A stretch of 13,118 bases of DNA. It comes from Coriobacteriales bacterium (GTDB lineage Bacteria > Actinomycetota > Coriobacteriia > Coriobacteriales > UBA8131). Shown piece after piece: positions 7,220-13,118 of this stretch (within the stretch, counting starts at the first letter, position 1; every line of letters begins with the position of its first letter). The notes beneath the pieces were generated by a model that was not told where the DNA came from, did not search any database, and worked only from the letters and a program-made list of their open reading frames with translations. Position numbers and translations under genes: made by a program. The stretch covers positions 1 to 13,118 of the forward strand of contig JAITTM010000123.1 of NCBI GenBank assembly GCA_031286975.1. The letters are read 5' to 3'.

Positions 7220-7717
7220 GTGGCGCTGCTCAAGCCGGACGAATACCTGAGCTCGGTGCTCAAGATCGACCCCCAAGCCCTGGTAGCGCGCGGTTTTGTG
7301 GCTCTGTTGCTCGACGTCGACAACACCCTGGTGCCGCGTGGCACCGCGGCAATCCCGTCTGAGGTGCGCACCTGGGTTGCGCGCTGCACATCCTGCGGCC
7401 TGCGCCTGTGTCTGCTCTCTAACAACTGGCACAAAGTGGTCTTTCACTACGCCGAGGAGCTCAAGTTGCCCCTGGTATACAAGGCCATGAAGCCCCTCCC
7501 CTTCGCCTTTTTGCGCGCCTTGGGCAAAATTGGACAGAAACCCCGGCATGCCGTTGTTGTGGGCGACCAGTTGATGACCGACGTGTTGGGGGCGCATCTC
7601 TGTGGCGGCATGCATGCGATACTGGTGCAACCCCAGTCGCATATCGACCTGAAGCATACGCTGCTGCTCCGCAAGATAGAGCGCGCCTTTATGGGCGACC
7701 TGCAACCGAGGGAGTAG
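7220..7717 (+). CDS. YqeG-family HAD-IIIA phosphatase
   Basis: This is a soluble HAD-superfamily protein of 165 aa, like the YqeG subfamily (about 170). All four HAD motifs are seen: DVDNTL (nucleophile D32, D34, T36), LLSNN with S67, the motif III lysine in KAMKP (K88 or K91), and GDQLMTD (G115 to D121) for Mg2+ binding. There is no large cap domain, as expected for subclass III. Phosphatase chemistry is likely but the substrate is unknown; relatives include phosphatidylglycerophosphate phosphatases of the GEP4/YqeG type, so a lipid phosphate is possible. In Firmicutes yqeG sits beside yqeH and aroE, which fits the aroE gene downstream here. The start is GTG 7220, two bases after the mltG stop, with only a distant GGAG (7206-7209), so coupling to mltG is likely. 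Confidence 0.9.
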   Translation: MALLKPDEYLSSVLKIDPQALVARGFVALLLDVDNTLVPRGTAAIPSEVRTWVARCTSCGLRLCLLSNNWHKVVFHYAEELKLPLVYKAMKPLPFAFLRALGKIGQKPRHAVVVGDQLMTDVLGAHLCGGMHAILVQPQSHIDLKHTLLLRKIERAFMGDLQPRE

Positions 7718-7728
7718 GGGAGCCTGCG

Positions 7729-7788
7729 ATGGGTAACAACCAAAGCATGAGTAAAGGCAACCAAGCATCAAGGGGGAGGCGGGCATGA
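7729..7788 (+). CDS. Possible 19-aa ORF coupled to aroE
   Basis: ATG 7729 is preceded by aggggag (7716-7722) with six bases spacing, a strong Shine-Dalgarno. The ORF encodes MGNNQSMSKGNQASRGRRA, which is hydrophilic and basic. Its TGA overlaps the aroE start as ATGA. It fills most of the 67-bp gap between the phosphatase gene and aroE. It could be a coupling peptide or chance, and no known family fits. aroE has its own Shine-Dalgarno inside this ORF, so the ORF is not needed for aroE translation. Confidence 0.3.
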   Translation: MGNNQSMSKGNQASRGRRA

Positions 7789-8705
7789 GAACCGGTCTGT
7801 TGGGATACCCCATAGCGCATTCGCTTTCGCCCTGCATGCACAACGCGGCCTATGAGGCATTGGGATTCGATTGGGAGTACGGCCTTTATGCGTGTGAGGA
7901 TGTCGCGGCGTTCAACGCGACTGTTGCCGCGGCCGCCACAGACCCCGAGTTCATCGGCTTCAATGTCACCATGCCCTACAAGAGGGATGCCTTTGCCGTA
8001 AGCGACGAGCTAAGCGCTGCGGCGCGCGCAACAGGCGGCGTCAACGTGCTGACCTTTGAGCGCAAGGGGAGAAGCACAACACAGCCGTCAGCGACCTGTG
8101 CCACACGCATTGCGGGAACAAGCACCGATGGGGCGGGGATCGTGCGCTCGCTGGAGCGTGATGGGGATGTGGACATCGCCGCCGCACGGGTGCTTATCTG
8201 TGGCACGGGGCCCACGGCGGCGGCGGCGTTGGTCGCCCTGGCAGAGGTGCCAGCAGCTTCTATTGCGGTGTTGAGTCGTGACGTGCGGCGCGCGCAGGCG
8301 CTCATCGATGCCGCGGGCGCACCGCTGGCGGAGGCGGCTGGCTCTGTTTGGGCGGCTGGCTACGACGAGGCACCCGGGCTTCTGCGCGACGCAACGGTGC
8401 TTGTCGATGCCACCTCGTTGGGGATGCGCCTCGGTGATCCTGCGGTGTTGCCCGTCGAGCTGCTCGGATTGCAGCATACGGTGCTTGATGTGGTGTACGG
8501 GCAGGGCCAAACGGCGCTGCTCAGGGGGGCTATGGCAGCGGGAGCACGAGCCTTTGACGGATTGGGGATGCTGGTTGAGCAGGCGGCGCTGACCATCGAG
8601 CTTTGGGCGCAGGCGCAGGGTCGCGCGGTGCAGGCTCCGCGCGCCGTGATGCTACAGGCTGCTCGCGCTGCGCTGGCGGAGCGCTCGACAGGCACCCAGC
8701 AGTGA
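7785..8705 (+). CDS. aroE: Shikimate dehydrogenase
   Basis: This enzyme reduces 3-dehydroshikimate to shikimate with NADPH in the cytoplasm. It is 306 aa, somewhat above the 270-290 usual. The shikimate-binding SLSP is at 13-16, NVTMPYK at 60-66 with catalytic K66, the second catalytic residue D115 in STDG, the Rossmann turn CGTGPTAAAA from C139, and the conserved Q266 in GLGMLVEQAA. Differences from the textbook motifs are GGVNVL for GAVNTL, S113 for the Asn of NTDG, GTGPTA for GAGGAA, and an insertion of about ten residues before STDG, rich in Ser/Thr. These suggest a diverged subgroup; shikimate is still the best substrate guess. The start ATG 7785 has gggggagg (7772-7779) five bases upstream. 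The stop overlaps a GTG that could start the next ORF. Confidence 0.93.
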   Translation: MRTGLLGYPIAHSLSPCMHNAAYEALGFDWEYGLYACEDVAAFNATVAAAATDPEFIGFNVTMPYKRDAFAVSDELSAAARATGGVNVLTFERKGRSTTQPSATCATRIAGTSTDGAGIVRSLERDGDVDIAAARVLICGTGPTAAAALVALAEVPAASIAVLSRDVRRAQALIDAAGAPLAEAAGSVWAAGYDEAPGLLRDATVLVDATSLGMRLGDPAVLPVELLGLQHTVLDVVYGQGQTALLRGAMAAGARAFDGLGMLVEQAALTIELWAQAQGRAVQAPRAVMLQAARAALAERSTGTQQ

Positions 8706-8923
8706 CGCGGGCGGCGCTCGCGTTGCGCTCTGCTGCTGACGCGCTCAATGCGCCCGACGCGCTCAACGCGCCTGATGCGCCCGACGCGCCTGATGCGCCT
8801 GATGCGTCCGATGCGCCCGACGCGCCTGATGCGCCCGATGCGCCCGATGCGCTCGGGCTAGAGCGGGCTGCGCTCGCGTTGCGCCGGTGGCACGCATCCG
8901 GCAATGATGGTAGTATCCGTTGA
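8702..8923 (+). CDS. Possible 73-aa Asp-Ala-Pro repeat protein between aroE and coaD
   Basis: GTG 8702 overlaps the aroE stop as GTGA, and the frame stays open to TGA 8923, 34 bp before coaD. The product would be basic at both ends (TRAALALRS near the start, ERAALALRRWHAS near the end) with a central Ala-Pro-Asp repeat of 13 tripeptide units, some reading ALN, ASD or ALG. Most differences between repeat units, and the only mismatch between the two 22-bp flanking repeats, are synonymous in this frame. However, the same bases are also third positions in the antisense Gly-Ala-Ser frame, so this does not prove coding. The Shine-Dalgarno is weak (agg nine bases upstream), so expression would rely on coupling to aroE. 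No family is recognised; it may equally be a non-coding minisatellite. Confidence 0.35.
   Translation: MTRAALALRSAADALNAPDALNAPDAPDAPDAPDASDAPDAPDAPDAPDALGLERAALALRRWHASGNDGSIR
8707..8884. repeat. 22-bp direct repeats flanking the 9-bp array
   Basis: Positions 8707-8728 and 8863-8884 are identical except G at 8713 versus T at 8869. Both contain gcgctcgcgttgcgc. They are 156 bp apart and enclose the array. In the 8702 frame both read RAALALR, and the aroE C terminus carries a similar ARAALAERS, which hints at duplication of the aroE 3' end. Confidence 0.88.
8741..8857. repeat. Tandem array of thirteen 9-bp units
   Basis: Units starting every nine bases from 8741 follow the consensus gcgccYgaY, where Y is C or T. 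Nine of the thirteen fit it exactly: 8750, 8768, 8777, 8786, 8795, 8813, 8822, 8831 and 8840. The units at 8741 and 8759 read gcgctcaat and gcgctcaac, 8804 reads gcgtccgat, and 8849 (gcgctcggg) is degenerate. Variation is concentrated at positions 6 and 9. Each unit begins with the self-complementary gcgc, so transcripts could fold. Confidence 0.96.
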
Positions 8924-8944
8924 GGCTTTGAAAGCGGCACAAAC

Positions 8945-8952
8945 AGAAGGAG
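8945..8952 (+). promoter_or_regulatory. Ribosome binding site fixing the coaD start
   Basis: agaaggag lies five bases before ATG 8958. It supports that start over the in-frame ATG 8904, which has no Shine-Dalgarno and would overlap the upstream ORF. Confidence 0.8.
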
Positions 8953-8957
8953 TATCC

Positions 8958-9446
8958 ATGCGCAAGGCTTTGGTTCCTGGAACCTACGACCCCATCACCA
9001 ACGGGCACGTCGATATCATCGAGCGGTCGAGCACCATCTTCGACCGGATCGTGGTGGGGGTCGCCGCGTCGCCTAAGAAGAGGGGTGCTGGTCCGCTGTT
9101 TACGCTGGAAGAGCGCGTCGCGCTGGTCAAGGAGTCCGTTGCGCATCTGCCCAACGTCGAGGTCATCGCGTTTTCGAGCCTGCTGATCGACTTTGCCGCG
9201 CAAATTGGGGCACAGGCAATCGTCAAGGGTCTGCGCGTGGTGACCGACTTCGAGTTCGAGTTCCAGCAGGCGGCGCTCAACTACCACCTCGACCCGCAGA
9301 TGGAGACCCTCTTCATCATGTCAACGCCCGAGAACATGTATCTCTCGTCATCCATGATCAAAGAGATCGCCGCCCACAAAGGGTCGATCTCTGACTGGGT
9401 ACCGCCTTGTGTTGAGAAGGCCGTGCTCGCCCGCACTGGCGCATAA
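8958..9446 (+). CDS. coaD: Phosphopantetheine adenylyltransferase
   Basis: This enzyme transfers AMP from ATP to 4'-phosphopantetheine to make dephospho-CoA, the penultimate step of CoA synthesis. It is 162 aa, the normal bacterial length (about 160). The nucleotidyltransferase signature lies in PGTYDPITNGH with the T14-x-G-H17 motif. The second family signature, LSSSMIKEIA, spans about residues 129-138 (S130 to S132). KGLRVVTDFEFEFQQA near the middle is also typical. The start ATG 8958 is set by the adjacent Shine-Dalgarno. In Firmicutes and Actinomycetota coaD often follows rsmD; here it sits between aroE and aroC, so three shikimate genes surround it. A short duplication of start-site sequence (agtatcc at 8912 and 8951, each followed by aggctttg) lies at its 5' end. 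Confidence 0.97.
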   Translation: MRKALVPGTYDPITNGHVDIIERSSTIFDRIVVGVAASPKKRGAGPLFTLEERVALVKESVAHLPNVEVIAFSSLLIDFAAQIGAQAIVKGLRVVTDFEFEFQQAALNYHLDPQMETLFIMSTPENMYLSSSMIKEIAAHKGSISDWVPPCVEKAVLARTGA

Positions 9447-9463
9447 CCCTCATACCCCAAAGA

Positions 9464-9488
9464 CTGGTCAGCGCAGTGCACTGACCAG
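9464..9488. promoter_or_regulatory. Palindrome in the coaD-aroC gap (operator or hairpin)
   Basis: ctggtcag (9464-9471) and ctgaccag (9481-9488) are perfect inverted repeats with a 9-bp centre. The centre overlaps a second perfect palindrome, cagtgcactg (9474-9483). It lies 18 bp after the coaD stop and about 80 bp before aroC. No T-run follows, so an intrinsic terminator is unlikely; a dimeric regulator site or RNA hairpin is possible. No clear promoter was found in the remaining gap. Confidence 0.5.
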
Positions 9489-9560
9489 GGCAGGCGAGCA
9501 CAGGAGCCAGCCCGGTAAGGCGCTGAAAACAGAAACAGTACAGATAGGGAGCTCTGGCGA

Positions 9561-9565
9561 AAGGA
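9561..9565 (+). promoter_or_regulatory. Ribosome binding site fixing the aroC start
   Basis: aagga lies five bases before ATG 9571, where the family-typical N terminus (GESHG at residues 7-11) begins. The frame is open back to 9409, but that extension would overlap coaD and carry non-family sequence. Confidence 0.75.
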
Positions 9566-9570
9566 CGCTC

Positions 9571-10743
<1,173 letters not shown>

Positions 10744-10752
10744 GGGGTTTTT

Positions 10753-11280
10753 GTGGAGGGGTTCAAGCTGGCACAGCACATCATCCTCATCGGCTTTATG
10801 GGAGCGGGTAAGTCAAGTGTGGCACGCAAGCTCGCCCGCTTTGAGAACATGAACAGCATCGACATGGATATCTACATCGAGCGCGAGGCGGGCATGAAGA
10901 TACCGCAGATTTTTGCGTTGGAGGGTGAGGCGGGCTTCCGTCAACGCGAGACGATTTTCTTGGAGTCTCTGTTCAGGCGCGACCGCTGCATCCTGAGCTG
11001 CGGCGGCGGCGTGGTGACCCGCGACGAGAACCGCCGCGCCCTCAAGCTTTTGGGCACAGTGGTCTATCTGCAGGTGAGCGCGGCGGAGGCGCTCTCGCGC
11101 ATCGAGCACCCTGAGTCGCGACCGCTGCTCAACGGTGACACCCCGCCCGGAGAACTGCTGGCGGCGCGCACGGCACTCTATGAGGATGCAGCGGATATAA
11201 TCGTGGACACCTCAGGCCGCTCGCTCAGCGAGGTAACCAGCGAGGTGATTAAGGCATTGAGGCAAGTGGGTGCCTTGTAG
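10753..11280 (+). CDS. aroK: Shikimate kinase
   Basis: This P-loop kinase phosphorylates shikimate at O-3 using ATP. It is 175 aa, close to the usual 165-175. The Walker A is GFMGAGKS (14-21), the shikimate/Mg2+ DMD is D37-D39, R63 and R65 in GFRQRE contact shikimate, CGGGVV is 83-88, the LID is in SRPLLNG with R123, and the adenine-side Arg is R139 in the ARTALYEDAAD segment. The start is GTG 10753 with aggggg five bases upstream, partly formed by the aroC stop. aroC-aroK is often followed by aroB and aroQ, but here an unrelated transporter follows, so dehydroquinate synthase must be encoded elsewhere. Confidence 0.96.
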   Translation: MEGFKLAQHIILIGFMGAGKSSVARKLARFENMNSIDMDIYIEREAGMKIPQIFALEGEAGFRQRETIFLESLFRRDRCILSCGGGVVTRDENRRALKLLGTVVYLQVSAAEALSRIEHPESRPLLNGDTPPGELLAARTALYEDAADIIVDTSGRSLSEVTSEVIKALRQVGAL

Positions 11281-11303
11281 AAAGAATGACAGGTTTGATG
11301 GGC

Positions 11304-11326
11304 GGGCGACCAACAGCGGGTCGCCC
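11304..11326. terminator. GC-rich hairpin after aroK, possible terminator
   Basis: gggcgacc (11304-11311) and ggtcgccc (11319-11326) form a perfect 8-bp stem with a 7-nt loop, 23 bp after the aroK stop. Only a short cctt follows instead of a U-run, so intrinsic termination would be weak. It lies just before the transporter Shine-Dalgarno and could instead act as an attenuator or transcript-stabilising hairpin. Confidence 0.45.
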
Positions 11327-11346
11327 CTTCGATAGAAAGGCAAAGT

Positions 11347-13065
11347 GTGTCAGAGCAGACAACGGATACTACCGCAGAAAAGCCGCATCCGGCGCTGAGC
11401 GTCCGGGGCATGATCATCGGCGGCATCGGCTCAGCGTTCATCTCCGCCAGTTCGCTCTACATCGCCCTCAAGCTCGGCGCCCTGCCCTGGCCCATCGTCT
11501 TTGCGGCGTTGCTGTCGCTCTTCTTTCTTAAGCTACTCAAGCGAACCACCCTCAATGAGGTGAATGTCACCCATACCGCCATGAGCGCGGGCGCCATGGT
11601 TGCCGGCGGTCTTGCCTTCACCATCCCCGCCATCTGGATGCTGGGCTTGGGCGATGGCATCGATTTGCCCATGCTGCTGCTTGTGAGCCTTGGTGGTGTG
11701 GTGCTGGGCCTGCTGGCAACCGCCTGTATCCGTCGCTACTTCATCGACACCTCAAAGCTCGCCTACCCCATAGGCGTCTCTGCAGCGGAGACCTTGCTGG
11801 TAACCGAGGACACCAGCAAGCGCCGCACCATCGCGCTTTTTAGTGGCATGGGCATCGCTGCGATCTACGCCTTTATCCGCGACAATCTGGGCCTTTTGCC
11901 GTCCATGCTCTTTAGCAAGGTCAACATCCCCGGCGTCAGCTTTGGCATCTACAACTCGCCCATGATGCTCGCCATCGGCTTTATCGTGGGTCCCGCCGCC
12001 TGCCTCATCTGGTTTGGCGGAGCGGTGATTGGCGATTTGGGCGTGGTGGTGGCGGGCAGTGCCGCGGGGCTTTGGGACAGCACCTTTGGCGAGGGCATCA
12101 AAAAGAGCCTGGGCATGGGCGTCATGTTGGGCGCCGGCATCGGCATCCTGCTCGTGCAGATGATCCCCGTCGTGGTCAAACACTTCAAGCAAGCGCTGGC
12201 CAGGCCCGCGAATACGGCTGCGGATAAGTCTGCGGATACGGCCGCGCGTGCAACCGAGAGCTCCTCCGCCATCGCCGCAAAACCAAGCGATCTGCGGCAG
12301 CGCAAGCGCATCCACCTCTCTTCTGCGGTGATCAGTGCCGTCATTGCCTGCGTGGTCTCGTTTGCCCTGGGTCTGCCGTTGTTGCAATCCGTCCTGCTGG
12401 TGGCCGGCACCTGGGTCGCCGTGTTCATGTCGTCGCAGAGTGTAGGCGTGAGTGGTATCAACCCCATGGAGGTCTTTGCCATCATGGTGCTGCTGCTCAT
12501 CCAGCTGGCGTTTCACGAGACCGGCCTGGCAACCATCTTTTTGCTTGCGGCCATCGTGGCGGTTGCCTGTGGCTTGGCGGGTGACGTGATGAACGACTTC
12601 AAAGCCGGTGCTCTTATCGGCACCAAACCGCGTGACCAGTGGGTCGCCCAGGCAATCGGCGGTGTGATAGGTGCTGTGGTTGCCAGCGTGCTGATGCTGG
12701 TGCTGTTGCAGGTTTACGGCGCCGAATCCTTTGGCCTGGACAAGACCTTTTTGGCCACGCAGGCAAGCATGGTCGCCACCATGGCGAGTGGTATCCCCAA
12801 TCTGCCCGCCTTTGGTATCGGCTTTGTGGTGGGTTTGGTGCTGGCCTGCTTCAGGTTGCCCGTCATGACGCTGGGCCTGGGCATCTACCTACCCTTCTAC
12901 TTCAGCTTAACCGCGCTTATCGGCGGCCTGCTCAAGCTGGCCTTTGACAAGGTCACCAAGCGCAGATATGAGGCGGAGGGCACCGCGGTTGCCTCAGGCC
13001 TTTTGGGCGGCGAGAGTCTCATCGGCGTATTTGGCGCCATCGTCTTGATGTTCACTGCCTTGTGA
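11347..13065 (+). CDS. OPT/YSL-family transporter
   Basis: This polytopic membrane protein of 572 aa belongs to the oligopeptide transporter (OPT) superfamily, whose members import peptides or metal-siderophore/nicotianamine complexes by cation symport. Most of the length is hydrophobic, with about 14 likely membrane segments. Family motifs are GINPMEVFAI with N372-P373-M374-E375, and the DVMNDFKAGALIGTKPRDQW stretch from D413 followed by AQAIGGVIGAVVAS, a hallmark of prokaryotic OPT proteins. A hydrophilic Ala/Ser/Lys-rich loop of about 50 residues (near 278-325) divides the two halves and is probably cytoplasmic. The start is GTG 11347, with aaagg six bases upstream. Substrate cannot be read from sequence. 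It follows aroK by 66 bp, separated by a hairpin, so it may be a distinct unit. Confidence 0.92.
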   Translation: MSEQTTDTTAEKPHPALSVRGMIIGGIGSAFISASSLYIALKLGALPWPIVFAALLSLFFLKLLKRTTLNEVNVTHTAMSAGAMVAGGLAFTIPAIWMLGLGDGIDLPMLLLVSLGGVVLGLLATACIRRYFIDTSKLAYPIGVSAAETLLVTEDTSKRRTIALFSGMGIAAIYAFIRDNLGLLPSMLFSKVNIPGVSFGIYNSPMMLAIGFIVGPAACLIWFGGAVIGDLGVVVAGSAAGLWDSTFGEGIKKSLGMGVMLGAGIGILLVQMIPVVVKHFKQALARPANTAADKSADTAARATESSSAIAAKPSDLRQRKRIHLSSAVISAVIACVVSFALGLPLLQSVLLVAGTWVAVFMSSQSVGVSGINPMEVFAIMVLLLIQLAFHETGLATIFLLAAIVAVACGLAGDVMNDFKAGALIGTKPRDQWVAQAIGGVIGAVVASVLMLVLLQVYGAESFGLDKTFLATQASMVATMASGIPNLPAFGIGFVVGLVLACFRLPVMTLGLGIYLPFYFSLTALIGGLLKLAFDKVTKRRYEAEGTAVASGLLGGESLIGVFGAIVLMFTAL

Positions 13066-13068
13066 AGG

Positions 13069-13118
13069 CGGGACAGATGGGGGTGTCAGTTGGGGACGGT
13101 ACGGTTTGACCGGGACAG
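13069..13118. repeat. Possible REP-like repeat array, cut by the window end
   Basis: cgggacag occurs at 13069-13076 and again at 13111-13118, 42 bp apart, so a second unit may begin at the window edge. Between them lies gtgtcagttggggacggt (13083-13100) and a short inverted pair cggt/accg (13097-13100 with 13109-13112). I recall similar tgtcagttggggacggt strings as dispersed REP-like elements linked to Y1 transposases in several bacterial groups, but could not check this. It starts three bases after the transporter stop codon. Confidence 0.45.

Noticed and set aside
8741..8857. CRISPR-like array
   Set aside because: The 9-bp units are directly adjacent with no spacers and are too short for CRISPR repeats.
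8888..8904. tggcacg resembling a sigma-54 -24 element before coaD
   Set aside because: The -12 part does not match (cggca instead of ttgca), and sigma-54 is not expected in Actinomycetota.
8530..8940. Minus-strand ORF through the 9-bp array (Gly-Ala-Ser repeats)
   Set aside because: It overlaps the 3' end of aroE antisense and lacks a supporting start context. It cannot be excluded from substitution pattern alone, but the plus-strand frame fits the gene layout better.
9409..9570. N-terminal extension of aroC into coaD
   Set aside because: It would overlap coaD and add non-family sequence; ATG 9571 has a Shine-Dalgarno and begins the conserved N terminus.

Overview
The window is a high-GC bacterial chromosome segment. 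All supported genes lie on the + strand, tightly packed and often overlapping. Several traits point to Actinomycetota, most likely class Coriobacteriia: an alaS-ruvX-mltG-aroE-type order, an AI-2E-family permease just before alaS, a YqeG-type HAD phosphatase, and a REP-like repeat after the last gene. This placement comes from recalled gene order and protein character, not a database match. No tRNA, rRNA, CRISPR array or insertion sequence was seen.

Layout. (1) 1-1770: the 3' end of a Pro-rich protein gene, joined by an ATGA overlap to an AI-2E-family permease with a repetitive Lys/Ala tail. (2) 1757-5765: alaS overlaps the permease by 14 bp. A 121-bp gap with direct and inverted repeats follows, then a gluconate 5-dehydrogenase-like SDR gene and ruvX. 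(3) 5766-7217: a GC-rich leader with a good extended -10, then mltG, followed two bases later by a YqeG-like phosphatase gene. (4) 7729-8923: a possible 19-aa ORF coupled to aroE, then aroE, then a possible 73-aa ORF that holds a 9-bp tandem array. (5) 8958-11280: coaD, a 124-bp gap with a palindrome, aroC and aroK. (6) 11281-13118: a GC-rich hairpin, an OPT-family transporter, and the start of an apparent repeat array at the window edge.

Together the genes are mostly housekeeping. They cover tRNA charging (alaS), Holliday-junction or rRNA processing (ruvX), peptidoglycan chain termination (mltG), three late shikimate steps (aroE, aroK, aroC) and CoA synthesis (coaD). The accessory parts are the SDR, the OPT transporter and the repeat tracts.

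I found no clear new multi-gene system. The most unusual structure is the tandem array of thirteen 9-bp units between aroE and coaD. It lies in an ORF whose GTG start overlaps the aroE stop, and it is flanked by a 22-bp direct repeat. Next are the repeat cluster before the SDR gene and the REP-like array at the right edge.
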